Shown: piece by piece, positions 1 through 7,519 of the stretch
Numbering within the stretch: the stretch's first letter is position 1
Layout: every line of letters starts with the position of its first letter
NCBI GenBank assembly: GCA_005792285.1
Contig: SXSI01000034.1
Span: 1-54,274, forward strand
Origin: Bacteroidota bacterium
GTDB taxonomy: Bacteria > Bacteroidota > Ignavibacteria > UBA10030 > UBA8401
Length of the DNA stretch: 54,274 nucleotides
Direction of reading: 5' to 3'
Notes under the pieces: generated by a model
Told to the model about the DNA's origin: nothing
What the model saw: only the letters and a program-made list of their open reading frames with translations
Databases searched by the model: none
Position numbers and translations under genes: made by a program

Positions 1-40
1 GGTTATGAGCCCGACGAGCTACCAATTGCTCCACCCCGCG
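1..40 (-). tRNA. initiator tRNA-fMet (CAT), 5' half, cut by window edge
   Basis: Read on the minus strand, the first 40 bases give the 5' half of an initiator tRNA: acceptor strand beginning CGCGGGG, D-arm AGCAATTGGTAGCT, then the anticodon stem and loop CGGGCTCATAACC. The three G:C pairs of the anticodon stem and the unpaired first C are hallmarks of initiator tRNA. The 3' half lies outside the window. Confidence 0.93.
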
Positions 41-47
41 GTGAGCA

Positions 48-76
48 AATATACTGGAAAGTTGATTTTAAACCAA
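48..76 (-). promoter_or_regulatory. sigma-70-like promoter of the initiator tRNA
   Basis: On the minus strand TTGGTT (71-76) is followed, after exactly 17 bases, by TATATT (48-53). Seven bases separate the -10 box from the first base of the tRNA, so transcription would start at or very near the mature 5' end. The assignment rests on consensus and spacing only. Confidence 0.6.
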
Positions 77-134
77 TCTATATTTCCCGGGAAAATACTT
101 TGATATTTAAAAATGTTTTATTTATAATCGAAAA

Positions 135-851
135 ATGGAAAACCTTAATCCCGTTCATCATGTTATAGAAGTTTTTAGCAATGCTTGGTGGATTATGAAT
201 ATTAGTTTAATCATAATAATAATTTCCATTTTATTTTTGACTAAAAACAAATCCATTTCACAGCGAGAAACTGTTGCAAAAGTCATTGCCCTTGTTTTAT
301 TTATCGACTTCGTATTTAAACAGGCATTAATGTATTATTCCGATAAATGGCTAATTACATATTCACTACCATTGGAGCTTTGTTCGTTATCTGTTTTTTT
401 GGGAATTTATATTTTATTATCAAAAAGCCAAATTGGTTATGAACTACTAATTTGTTGGAGTGCGGGAGCTGTTCATTCATTTTTAACTCCTGAAATAACA
501 ACTGGTGGATCTCTTATAAATCACATCGATTATACAATTTCTCATAGTGGAATTTTATTAAGCGGATTTTATGCAACAACTCGACTCGGTTATCGGCCAA
601 GACCAAAATCATGGCTTACAATTTTTTATTATTCGCAGCTACTAATTCCGATAATTGGTTTTCTGGATTTCTATTTAAATGCTAATTATATGTATTTAAG
701 AACTAAACCACTTGTTGATAATCCATTTATAATTGGTGATTGGCCCTACTATATAATTGGCTTGGAATTTGTAGCGTTAATGCACTTCTACTTATTCTGC
801 AAGTTACATGAATGGTTGAGTAAAAAAAGTTCAGAAGTTAATTCTGTATAA
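135..851 (+). CDS. TIGR02206/YwaF-family integral membrane protein
   Basis: A 238-residue protein with about six hydrophobic segments. It resembles the TIGR02206 (YwaF-like) family of uncharacterised integral membrane proteins. Family-like features are the LPLELCSLS stretch in the second membrane pair, a conserved His around residue 114 (AVHSFLTP), and the NANYMYLRTKP segment before a GDWPYYI motif near residue 200. Family members are about 230-250 residues long, so it looks complete. The role is unknown; charged and polar residues within membrane segments hint at a transporter or membrane enzyme, but I cannot say which. It is the only plus-strand gene in the first 11 kb and ends two bases short of the convergent comF stop. 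No clear ribosome site precedes the ATG. Confidence 0.8.
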   Translation: MENLNPVHHVIEVFSNAWWIMNISLIIIIISILFLTKNKSISQRETVAKVIALVLFIDFVFKQALMYYSDKWLITYSLPLELCSLSVFLGIYILLSKSQIGYELLICWSAGAVHSFLTPEITTGGSLINHIDYTISHSGILLSGFYATTRLGYRPRPKSWLTIFYYSQLLIPIIGFLDFYLNANYMYLRTKPLVDNPFIIGDWPYYIIGLEFVALMHFYLFCKLHEWLSKKSSEVNSV

Positions 852-853
852 AA

Positions 854-1618
854 TTAATTCCGGTTGACATTTATTTCCGTTTCTTGATTGGATTTTAATT
901 CTTCTTCTAATTCAGCAACACCGAGAGATGCAGCTGATATTTTTTTGGCACCAATATTTTTTAAACAACTTGCAACTTCCTCAATTGTTGAACCAGTTGT
1001 AATTACATCATCAACAAGCAAAATATGTTTGTTAAAAATCAAATCTGAATATTTATTCTCAATTACAAAAGCATCCTTTACGTTTTCTTTACGTTCGAGT
1101 AAATTTAATTTAGTTTGAGTAATTGTATATTTTTTTCTCTGGACAACATTCTTTAAAAGTGGGACTTGTAATATTTTAGAAATACTTTTTGCAATCAACT
1201 CAGATTGATTATGTCCCCTTTCTCTTTGTTTTACTTTATTTAATGGAATTGGAATTATACCATCGACATCAATAAAATTATTTTTATTCACTAATTGTTT
1301 AGCTAATTCTTCTCCCAATAATTCAGCAACAAATTTTCTACTTTCGTATTTCAACAGGTGTATTAATTTCTGGAATACTCCTTCGTGCTCAAAATAATAG
1401 AGTCCAAAAAAGTTATCAACTGCTCCATTCTTCCTGAATCTCTCTTTCATTATCTGAATTGTTCTATCTTCAGAACTTGTTCTTTTTATAGACAAAAGGC
1501 AACTACTACAAATTTTATTTTCTGATTCTGAAAGTAATTCGTCGCAAGTAAAACAAATAGGAGGAAAAATAAAATTTAAAAAAGGTGTTAAAAACTCATT
1601 TTGTAAATAGTTTTTCAC
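854..1618 (-). CDS. comF: ComF family phosphoribosyltransferase-like protein
   Basis: A 254-residue protein with the ComF layout: an N-terminal zinc ribbon with two CxxC pairs (C22/C25 and C37/C40) and a C-terminal phosphoribosyltransferase fold carrying the PRPP-binding loop LLVDDVITTGST at about 200-211. ComF proteins act in DNA uptake in competent bacteria and are found widely in non-competent ones, where the role is unclear. The start is GTG and overlaps the uvrB stop codon (GTGA), so translation is probably coupled to uvrB and the pair is one operon. The tail after residue 235 is Glu/Asn-rich and poorly conserved. Confidence 0.9.
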   Translation of the reverse strand: MKNYLQNEFLTPFLNFIFPPICFTCDELLSESENKICSSCLLSIKRTSSEDRTIQIMKERFRKNGAVDNFFGLYYFEHEGVFQKLIHLLKYESRKFVAELLGEELAKQLVNKNNFIDVDGIIPIPLNKVKQRERGHNQSELIAKSISKILQVPLLKNVVQRKKYTITQTKLNLLERKENVKDAFVIENKYSDLIFNKHILLVDDVITTGSTIEEVASCLKNIGAKKISAASLGVAELEEELKSNQETEINVNRN

Positions 1619-3636
1619 TTTTTGGAAATAGTCTTTGTTACTCTCCCAATTTCATCTCTAATTTGTGCTGCTCGTTCATATTCGAGTTCTTTGCTCGACT
1701 TATTCATTTGAACTTGCAACTCTTCAATTAAATCTTCTTTTTGTTCTTTTGTTAATTGAGTAATTATATTTTCATCTATTGGTTGATAATATGTAACTCC
1801 CTTTCCAAATGCACCTTTTGTTTTTACATCGGCGACTGCAGTTGAAGCAATAATCTCTTCATAAGATTTGTAAATTGTTTGAGGGGTAATATTATTTTGT
1901 AAATTATATTTCATTTGTATTTGTCTTCGCCGATTTGTTTCTGAAATCATTTTTCTCATCGATTCAGTAATTCGGTCGGCATACATTACAACTTTTCCAT
2001 TTACATTGCGTGCTGTCCTTCCAGCAGTTTGGATTAATGATCGTTCCGATCTGAGAAATCCTTCTTTGTCGGCATCAAGAATTGCAACCAAAGAAACCTC
2101 CGGCAAATCAAGTCCTTCACGCAATAAATTTACACCAACTAAAACATCATAATCTCCCAACCGTAATCCACGTAATATTTCAACTCGTTTAAGAGTATCA
2201 ACTTCCGAATGAATGTAGTTTACTTTGATAGAAATATTTTCCAAATATGCAGTTAAATCTTCAGCCATTCTTTTCGTCAGAGTTGTAATTAAACATCTTT
2301 CTTTTCTTTCAGTACGAGTTCTAATTTCTAAAATTAAATCATCTATTTGATTTTTTATTGGACGAACATTAACTTCGGGATCTAATAATCCTGTTGGGCG
2401 AATTACCTGTTCGATAATTGCTCCTTCCGATTTTTTTAATTCATAATCACCAGGAGTTGCGCTTACATAAATTACTTGTGGTACAAGTTGTTCCCATTCA
2501 TCAAATCTAAGCGGACGATTATCGAGTGCCGATGGCAATCTGAATCCATATTCAACTAAAGTTTCTTTTCGCGATCGATCACCGTGATACATTCCACCGA
2601 TTTGAGGAACTGACACGTGCGATTCATCTACAATTAATAAAAAATCTTTCGGATAATAATCAAAAAGACAAAATGGCCGCGAGCCAGCTTTTCTTGCTGC
2701 AATATGTCTTGAATAATTTTCAATTCCGTTACAGTATCCAACTTCAAGCATCATTTCAATATCAAAACGAGTTCGTTGTTGTATCCGTTGAGCTTCAACA
2801 TGTTTCCCCACTTCCTGAAAACCATCTGTTTGGATTGCAAGTTCTTTTTGGATTTCAATTACAGCTTTTTCTATTTGAGCTTTTGAAGTTAAAAATTGTT
2901 TTGCTGGATAAACTACTTCGTAATCACTTTCAGAAATAATTGTTCCATCCATTCTGTCAATAATTTGGATTTTCTCAACTTCATCTCCAAAAAATTGAAC
3001 TCTTAATGCTTGCTCATTTTCATAAGCGGGAATCACATCGAACACATCTCCGCGAACACGAAATGTTCCTCTTGTAAACTCATAATCATTTCTTACATAA
3101 TGGATATCAACTAATTTTCTGAGTAAACTATTTCTGGAAATTTTCATTCCTGTATGAATTGGAATTAATTGTTCCAACCATTCATCTGGTGTCCCAATTC
3201 CATAAATTGAGCTGACCGATGCAACTACAATTATATTTGGATCACCAGAAAGTAACGCACTTGTTGCACGTAAACGAAGTCGATCAATTTCATCATTTAT
3301 TGAAGAATCTTTTGCAATGTAAGTATCGGTTGTGGGAAGATATGCTTCCGGCTGAAAGTAATCGTAATAGCTTATAAAGAATTCAACTCTGTTTTTGGGA
3401 AAAAAACTTTTAAACTCTGCATATAATTGTGCCGCGAGAGTTTTGTTATGAGACATTACAAGAACCGGTTTGTTGACCTCTTCTATAACATTTGAAACTG
3501 TAAAAGTTTTACCACTTCCGGTTACGCCAATAAGTACTTGATGTTTGTCCCCTCGTTTAATTCCCTCAATAAGTTGACGAATTGCTTTCGGCTGATCGCC
3601 GTTTGGTTTGAATTCTGAAACTAAAGTGAATGGCAT
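1615..3636 (-). CDS. uvrB: UvrABC system protein B
   Basis: The damage-verification helicase of nucleotide excision repair. It receives lesions from UvrA, opens the strands and hands the site to UvrC. The 673-residue length is normal. Visible motifs are Walker A GVTGSGKT (37-44), the DNA-clamping beta-hairpin YYDYFQPEAYLP (90-101), the DESH Walker B box, helicase motif VGVNLLREGLDLPEV, the QTAGRTARN motif VI, and a C-terminal UVR domain (ELEYERAAQIRDEI) that contacts UvrC. Start ATG. comF follows with a four-base overlap. Upstream the gene borders the foreign-looking 3.7-5.4 kb island. Confidence 0.97.
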   Translation of the reverse strand: MPFTLVSEFKPNGDQPKAIRQLIEGIKRGDKHQVLIGVTGSGKTFTVSNVIEEVNKPVLVMSHNKTLAAQLYAEFKSFFPKNRVEFFISYYDYFQPEAYLPTTDTYIAKDSSINDEIDRLRLRATSALLSGDPNIIVVASVSSIYGIGTPDEWLEQLIPIHTGMKISRNSLLRKLVDIHYVRNDYEFTRGTFRVRGDVFDVIPAYENEQALRVQFFGDEVEKIQIIDRMDGTIISESDYEVVYPAKQFLTSKAQIEKAVIEIQKELAIQTDGFQEVGKHVEAQRIQQRTRFDIEMMLEVGYCNGIENYSRHIAARKAGSRPFCLFDYYPKDFLLIVDESHVSVPQIGGMYHGDRSRKETLVEYGFRLPSALDNRPLRFDEWEQLVPQVIYVSATPGDYELKKSEGAIIEQVIRPTGLLDPEVNVRPIKNQIDDLILEIRTRTERKERCLITTLTKRMAEDLTAYLENISIKVNYIHSEVDTLKRVEILRGLRLGDYDVLVGVNLLREGLDLPEVSLVAILDADKEGFLRSERSLIQTAGRTARNVNGKVVMYADRITESMRKMISETNRRRQIQMKYNLQNNITPQTIYKSYEEIIASTAVADVKTKGAFGKGVTYYQPIDENIITQLTKEQKEDLIEELQVQMNKSSKELEYERAAQIRDEIGRVTKTISKK

Positions 3637-3694
3637 TTATAAAGTTATTGAAGTTAAGATTAAAAATACAAAGTTATTAATTACTTTATTAGAG

Positions 3695-3928
3695 TTATTT
3701 TTTTATTTCGTTCATTAGTCTATCCGTTTCCGATAACGCAACAATTATTTCTTGATAATGTAAAATATCATCAAATTCTAATTTCCTTTCCTTACGGTCT
3801 TTGAGCCACTTTTGAGCTGGTTGATAACCACCAATGTAAAAGTCCCAAGCGATTTGCGGTACGTTGTCAAAATACTGCGTGTCGTTGATGTAAACTTTTC
3901 CGTTTTCGTATTTGGATTTTACAACCAT
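3695..3928 (-). CDS. orphan C-terminal domain of a type ISP restriction enzyme
   Basis: A 77-residue reading frame resembling only the extreme C-terminus of large type ISP (LlaBIII-like) restriction-modification enzymes. The matching stretch is VYINDTQYF, then FYIGGYQPAQKWLKDRK, then a helical end with ALSETDRLMNEI. Full enzymes exceed 1000 residues and carry nuclease, helicase and methylase domains; none is present here. It has its own ATG with a plausible ribosome site (CGGAG, six bases before). It may be expressed as a stand-alone small protein, or be the tail of a lost enzyme that happens to keep a start. It lies directly downstream, in transcription sense, of two attC-like hairpins. Confidence 0.65.
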   Translation of the reverse strand: MVVKSKYENGKVYINDTQYFDNVPQIAWDFYIGGYQPAQKWLKDRKERKLEFDDILHYQEIIVALSETDRLMNEIKK

Positions 3929-3966
3929 ATTGTCTCCGTCTATTGGATATTGTGTTATGTATTTCT

Positions 3967-4051
3967 CAACGGTTGGGCAAAATTAAATGTGCTGCAAAAG
4001 CGTTGGCTTGTGTGTCGGCTTGCAGCTCTTTTAATTTTGCGAAGGGTTGGC
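3967..4051 (-). repeat. attC-like imperfect hairpin B
   Basis: A long inverted repeat. Inner arms at 3977-3997 and 4020-4040 match at 19 of 21 positions around a 22-base loop. Outside them an unpaired spacer of about five to six bases is followed by outer arms CAAC (3967-3970) and GTTG (4046-4049). Stem, unpaired spacer and terminal AAC/GTT triplets are the architecture of integron attC recombination sites, although the outer boxes match RYYYAAC/GTTRRRY only partly. Read on the minus strand, the type ISP fragment starts about 40 bases beyond it. A 35-codon frame crosses the hairpin and is probably spurious. Confidence 0.5.
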
Positions 4052-4110
4052 ATTTTGTTCATTGTTTTTCTGTCGGTTTATTGTCGAGTTTTCGGTCCTC
4101 CTACACTTGC

Positions 4111-4207
4111 TTGTAACGTTTTGCGGCTACCCGAAGGGCGGGACTTTTACCACAAAACTGTCTTTGGAACACGAAACCCCGCCTTTTGGGTAGGTGCTGT
4201 TATAGCC
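4111..4207 (-). repeat. attC-like imperfect hairpin A
   Basis: A second long inverted repeat, 17 bases after the stop of the DUF1648 gene in transcription sense. Inner arms at 4127-4142 and 4178-4193 match at 14 of 16 positions, and the two differences allow G-T pairing. Outer boxes are CTATAAC (4199-4205, minus-strand reading) and GTTACAA (4111-4117), separated from the inner stem by unpaired spacers. The total of about 97 bp is within the usual attC length range. The position just after a gene stop is what a gene cassette would show. The GC-rich stem contrasts with the AT-rich surroundings. Confidence 0.5.
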
Positions 4208-4224
4208 AGTGCTTTGTCCATTCT

Positions 4225-4725
4225 TCATTGTTTTGTCTTGAATGATTTAGTCACAAAATAAATCAGCGAAATAAAAATCAGTCCTATTGTCAGTGGTAAA
4301 AACCATACTCCAAGTCCTTCTGCTTCTCCGTTTGCATTTTGAATTGTCTTGAATGCAATAAGTCCGAAAATAAAAACGATAATAAGTTTAAGATATCTTA
4401 TAAGTCTTGTCGCATTGGTATATTGTCTAAAAGCGTTGTCTTGCGTAATACCGGTTGGATAATTGAATACATGTGGAAACTTATTTAATACTGTCAGGCC
4501 TATGAATAAAATTGTTGCAATTAAGGGCAAAGTCAAAATAGTCGCTTTTCCGCCAAACCCGTCAGCTTGACCTGCTCCATTATAATGTGTCGAAATAGTT
4601 TCAGGTAAGTTTGAATAGTTTGTAATTGTCAGACCCCAAACTGCAAGAATTAAAAACCAACCAACAATTTCAAATGATTTGTCGGCTGTTGTGAGTTCTA
4701 ATTTTATTTTTGGTCTTTCTTCCAT
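4225..4725 (-). CDS. DUF1648 domain membrane protein
   Basis: About 166 residues with four predicted membrane segments. The N-terminal part resembles DUF1648, the domain at the start of SdpI-like immunity and signalling proteins: after the first membrane helix comes LPETISTHYNGAGQADGFGGK, a variant of the family signature. The biochemical function is unknown. I place the start at ATG 4725 because the reading frame two codons upstream would need TTG. Sixteen to twenty-two bases separate it from the DCC gene upstream, suggesting co-transcription, and hairpin A follows its stop closely. The base composition (many GACA/TGTC words) is unlike the surrounding genes and suggests transfer. Confidence 0.75.
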   Translation of the reverse strand: MEERPKIKLELTTADKSFEIVGWFLILAVWGLTITNYSNLPETISTHYNGAGQADGFGGKATILTLPLIATILFIGLTVLNKFPHVFNYPTGITQDNAFRQYTNATRLIRYLKLIIVFIFGLIAFKTIQNANGEAEGLGVWFLPLTIGLIFISLIYFVTKSFKTKQ

Positions 4726-4747
4726 TGTCAATTTATTTTGTCTGTTG

Positions 4748-5155
4748 TCATTGCAAAAATCTTAGTTTGATGTCCTGTGTCGGAACCATACAAGTGTCCC
4801 GCTTTCCAAATATTTTATATCGTCTCTTTGCAATTAGGTTGTAAATAAAATCCCTAAATGGTTTTGGAAAGATAATGAAAACATAAAACAATTTCCAAAC
4901 TCCTCCCAACTCTTTTAATACATGAAGTCCAGCCGATGATTTGAGAAAGTATTTGTCTCCGTTTATGAAAACGAAAGAGTCAAAATCATCTGTCGGTAAA
5001 CCAAACTTTTTAAGGAATGTTTGTCCACTTTCAGATTGCAATGAAGCAAATTTGAATTTTCCTTTTGTGTCTCTTTTGATTGTGAATTGAACAATGCTGT
5101 TGCATAGATTGCAAACTCCGTCAAAGAGCAAAATGTGTGACACGTTATTGCTCAT
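4748..5155 (-). CDS. DCC family thiol-disulfide oxidoreductase-like protein (DUF393)
   Basis: A 135-residue protein of the DCC (DUF393) family, named for its DxxCxxC motif, seen here as FDGVCNLC near residues 10-17. Family members have a thioredoxin-like fold and are predicted redox proteins; the physiological substrate is not known. The rest follows the family: FASLQSESGQ, a short VFINGDKYFLKSSAGL strand-helix unit and a C-terminal segment ending YKIFGKRDTC. The ATG overlaps the end of the epimerase remnant upstream, and such epimerases and DCC proteins plausibly formed one operon before the truncation. Length is normal for the family. Confidence 0.85.
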   Translation of the reverse strand: MSNNVSHILLFDGVCNLCNSIVQFTIKRDTKGKFKFASLQSESGQTFLKKFGLPTDDFDSFVFINGDKYFLKSSAGLHVLKELGGVWKLFYVFIIFPKPFRDFIYNLIAKRRYKIFGKRDTCMVPTQDIKLRFLQ

Positions 5156-5353
5156 TGTTCAGAATGTTTTTGAGTTCGATTTCTGTTTTAATAATTACCT
5201 CACCGATTTCAAGAAGCCACGCTGGAGAAGGCAATCCGATTTTAACTTTCATTGGCTGTCTGAAAGTTTTCATCAGCGTTTTGTTGTCAATGGGGTTTGG
5301 TGCTGAACAATTATAAACTCCTTTCAATTCTTTGTGTGATTGAAAAAATAATT
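5145..5353 (-). pseudogene. remnant of a TIGR01777-family epimerase, both ends lost
   Basis: An open stretch of about 69 codons reading into the epimerase-like sequence ELKGVYNCSAPNP, then FRQPMKVKIGLPSPAWLL, which matches the C-terminal half of TIGR01777 (YfcH-like) SDR epimerases. The Rossmann N-terminus is absent. The last family segment (normally a VxPxxLxxxGFxF stretch) is also missing, because the frame ends at NNEQ over the DCC start codon. No ATG precedes it; the first possible start is a TTG at 5327. The homologous sequence stops near 5353, exactly where the REP-like palindrome begins. Confidence 0.65.
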
Positions 5354-5441
5354 TTGGCTTAGCTGTGCATTGTTGATTATTTGTTTAACCCCAGCATTTA
5401 TGCTGGGGTTACTCAATGCAGATGAAATTGGCTTTAGCCAT
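5354..5441. repeat. REP-like nested palindrome, also a likely terminator for the OPT gene
   Basis: The core is a perfect 11-bp inverted repeat, AACCCCAGCAT (5387-5397) against 5400-5410, with a two-base gap. It is enclosed by a second 7-bp pair, TGCATTG (5366-5372) and CAATGCA (5414-5420). Both flanks carry versions of one word: TTGGCTTAGCT on the left and the self-palindrome GGCTTTAGCC (5430-5439) on the right. Nested palindromes of this kind are typical of REP elements mobilised by TnpA-REP (RAYT) transposases. Lying nine bases after the OPT stop, the structure could also end that transcript. No transposase is visible in this window. Confidence 0.6.
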
Positions 5442-5449
5442 AAAAATAT

Positions 5450-7492
5450 TTACTTCTTCCTCGCTACTTTATAAAGCGTTAATCCCATAATAACAAAACA
5501 GGCAACTCCAAAAATTTCATATCCTGAAGCGCCAAGATTATTATGAATTACTTCTTCAAAATTTAAACTTTTCATTATGTCTTCATAAAACACCGTAGCA
5601 ATAGCAACAATTACACCAAACAAAGCGCCACCGGCAACAAGCCCTGTAGCAAAAAGTGAACCTTTCCCAAGTTCAGCATCTTCTTCGGTTTCATTTTTAC
5701 GTTTTCTCATGAAATCTGCAACACCTTTAATTGCGCCGCCGGCAAAAATTGGAAGCGTTGTCGAAAGTGGTAAATATAATCCAACTGCAAATGAAAGTGC
5801 TTTTACATTGCACAACTCCATTACAATTGAAATAAATACGCCGACCAAAACAAACTGCCAATCTAAATTAAAACTTAACAATCCTTTAATTAAAGTTGCC
5901 ATTAAAGTTCCTTGTGGCGCCGGATATTTTTCTGTGCCAATTGCGTGAGTAATTCCTTGCGATAACATTTCGGATGTTGGTGTATCAAGTATTTGAACTG
6001 TCCAACCAATTACTGCCGATGAAACTATTGCTCCAACAAATAATGCCATCTGTTGATATCTTGGAGTTGCGCCAATAATGTATCCGGTTTTTAAATCTTG
6101 CGAAGTTGCTCCGCCATTTGCTGCAGCGATGCAAATCATTCCACCAACTACAAGTGCCATTGGTTCGTAAAAATATCCTGTCCAACCAACGGTGATAAAA
6201 ATTAAACTTGTTCCCATTAAAGTTGCAATCGTCATTCCGGAAATTGGATTTGAAGATGAACCGATGATTCCGACAATTCTACTTGAAACAGTTACAAAGA
6301 AAAATCCAAACACAATTACAAGAATTCCAATTAATAATTTATTTAAAATTGAGTCGCCCGGAATTTGTGGCAACACTGCGAGTAAAATTACTAAAACTAA
6401 ACTTCCAACAATTACTGTTACAAAAGATAAATCATTTTGTGTGCGTTCAATTTTTACTGCCGATGCTTTATCTTTTAATGATGCAATGCTTCCTTTAAAT
6501 GATGAGACAATTGTTGGTAAAGTTTTTAAAAGTGTGATGAATCCGCCAGCTGCAACTGCGCCTGCGCCAATTTGTCGAACATAAGCTCTGTAAATTGCAG
6601 GAGCATAATTACTAAATGTGTGAGTTACAGGATCCCATCCACCGGGACCACCTGCTGTTGCTAAATCTTTTAAATATCCAAGTTTGATAAGTTGGAATGC
6701 AATAATATCGGCAGGAACAAGTGTTGCAATTAGTGGAATTAAACCGAGCCATGCGAGAACGCCGCCGGCAACAAGTACGCCGGCAATTTTCGGTCCAATA
6801 ATATAACCAACTCCCATATATTCCGGAGTGATTTCGCCATTTACTGTTGCGCTTGGGAAATATTTATTTGTTTGATTTGAAACCCAAGTCGGTGCTTCTG
6901 CAATTACATGAAAAACTTTTTGCAAAATTGCATACACGAATGCAAATCCCAAACCTTGATATGCGGTTTTAGAAAAATCTCCACCTTTTTCACCTGCAAT
7001 TAAAACTGATGCGCATGCAGTTCCTTCTGGATATGGAAGATTGCCATGTTCTTGCACAATTAAAGAACGACGAAGTGGAATCATCATTAAAGTACCGAGC
7101 AATCCGCCAAACATTGCGAGTGTAAAAATTGTCCAATAATTAAAATAACTTGCTCCGTTACTTTCGGCGGATAAAAATAAAAATCCGGGCAAAGTAAAAA
7201 CTACACCAGCTGCGATTGATTCGCCAGCCGAGCCAGCGGTTTGGATTATATTATTTTCTAAAATTGTGGTTTTCAAAATTTTATTCCCGATTGAAATTGC
7301 AAGTACCGCAATTGGAATTGAAGCCGAAACTGTTAGCCCGGCTTTCAGCGCCAAGTAAACTGTAGCTGCGCCAAATACAATCCCAAAAAATGCGCCAAGC
7401 AAAACTGATTTTACAGTGAACTCTGCCATTAAAGAATCGTTTGGGACGTACGGTTTGAATTCTACTTTTTGTGCTATTTCTGAATTAGACAT
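5450..7492 (-). CDS. OPT family oligopeptide transporter
   Basis: A 680-residue inner-membrane transporter of the OPT/YSL superfamily, which imports small peptides (or metal chelates) with protons. It has roughly 14-16 hydrophobic segments. The N-terminal GAATVYLALKAGLTVSASIP and NIIQTAGSAGESIAAG blocks are characteristic of the bacterial OPT group, and GNLPYPEGTACA and the GGATSQDLKTGYIIGATP repeat are family signatures. The start is ATG with a strong ribosome site (AAAGGAG, five bases before). It is the last gene of a probable three-gene operon after an outer-membrane barrel and proline dehydrogenase, which suggests uptake of proline-containing peptides; this last point is inference. Confidence 0.93.
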   Translation of the reverse strand: MSNSEIAQKVEFKPYVPNDSLMAEFTVKSVLLGAFFGIVFGAATVYLALKAGLTVSASIPIAVLAISIGNKILKTTILENNIIQTAGSAGESIAAGVVFTLPGFLFLSAESNGASYFNYWTIFTLAMFGGLLGTLMMIPLRRSLIVQEHGNLPYPEGTACASVLIAGEKGGDFSKTAYQGLGFAFVYAILQKVFHVIAEAPTWVSNQTNKYFPSATVNGEITPEYMGVGYIIGPKIAGVLVAGGVLAWLGLIPLIATLVPADIIAFQLIKLGYLKDLATAGGPGGWDPVTHTFSNYAPAIYRAYVRQIGAGAVAAGGFITLLKTLPTIVSSFKGSIASLKDKASAVKIERTQNDLSFVTVIVGSLVLVILLAVLPQIPGDSILNKLLIGILVIVFGFFFVTVSSRIVGIIGSSSNPISGMTIATLMGTSLIFITVGWTGYFYEPMALVVGGMICIAAANGGATSQDLKTGYIIGATPRYQQMALFVGAIVSSAVIGWTVQILDTPTSEMLSQGITHAIGTEKYPAPQGTLMATLIKGLLSFNLDWQFVLVGVFISIVMELCNVKALSFAVGLYLPLSTTLPIFAGGAIKGVADFMRKRKNETEEDAELGKGSLFATGLVAGGALFGVIVAIATVFYEDIMKSLNFEEVIHNNLGASGYEIFGVACFVIMGLTLYKVARKK

Positions 7493-7519
7493 TGACGCTC
7501 CTTTAAAGTTAGTTGAAAA

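Noticed and set aside
3946-4063. A 35-codon ORF on the minus strand crossing hairpin B, beginning MNKMPTLRK.
   Set aside because: The arms of the hairpin fix its sequence on both strands, and the encoded peptide shows no recognisable features. I treat it as a by-product of the palindrome.
6192-6584. Long plus-strand frames opposite the OPT, SecY, UvrB and other genes.
   Set aside because: They mirror strongly conserved coding sequence on the other strand, lack ribosome sites and have no protein-like composition.
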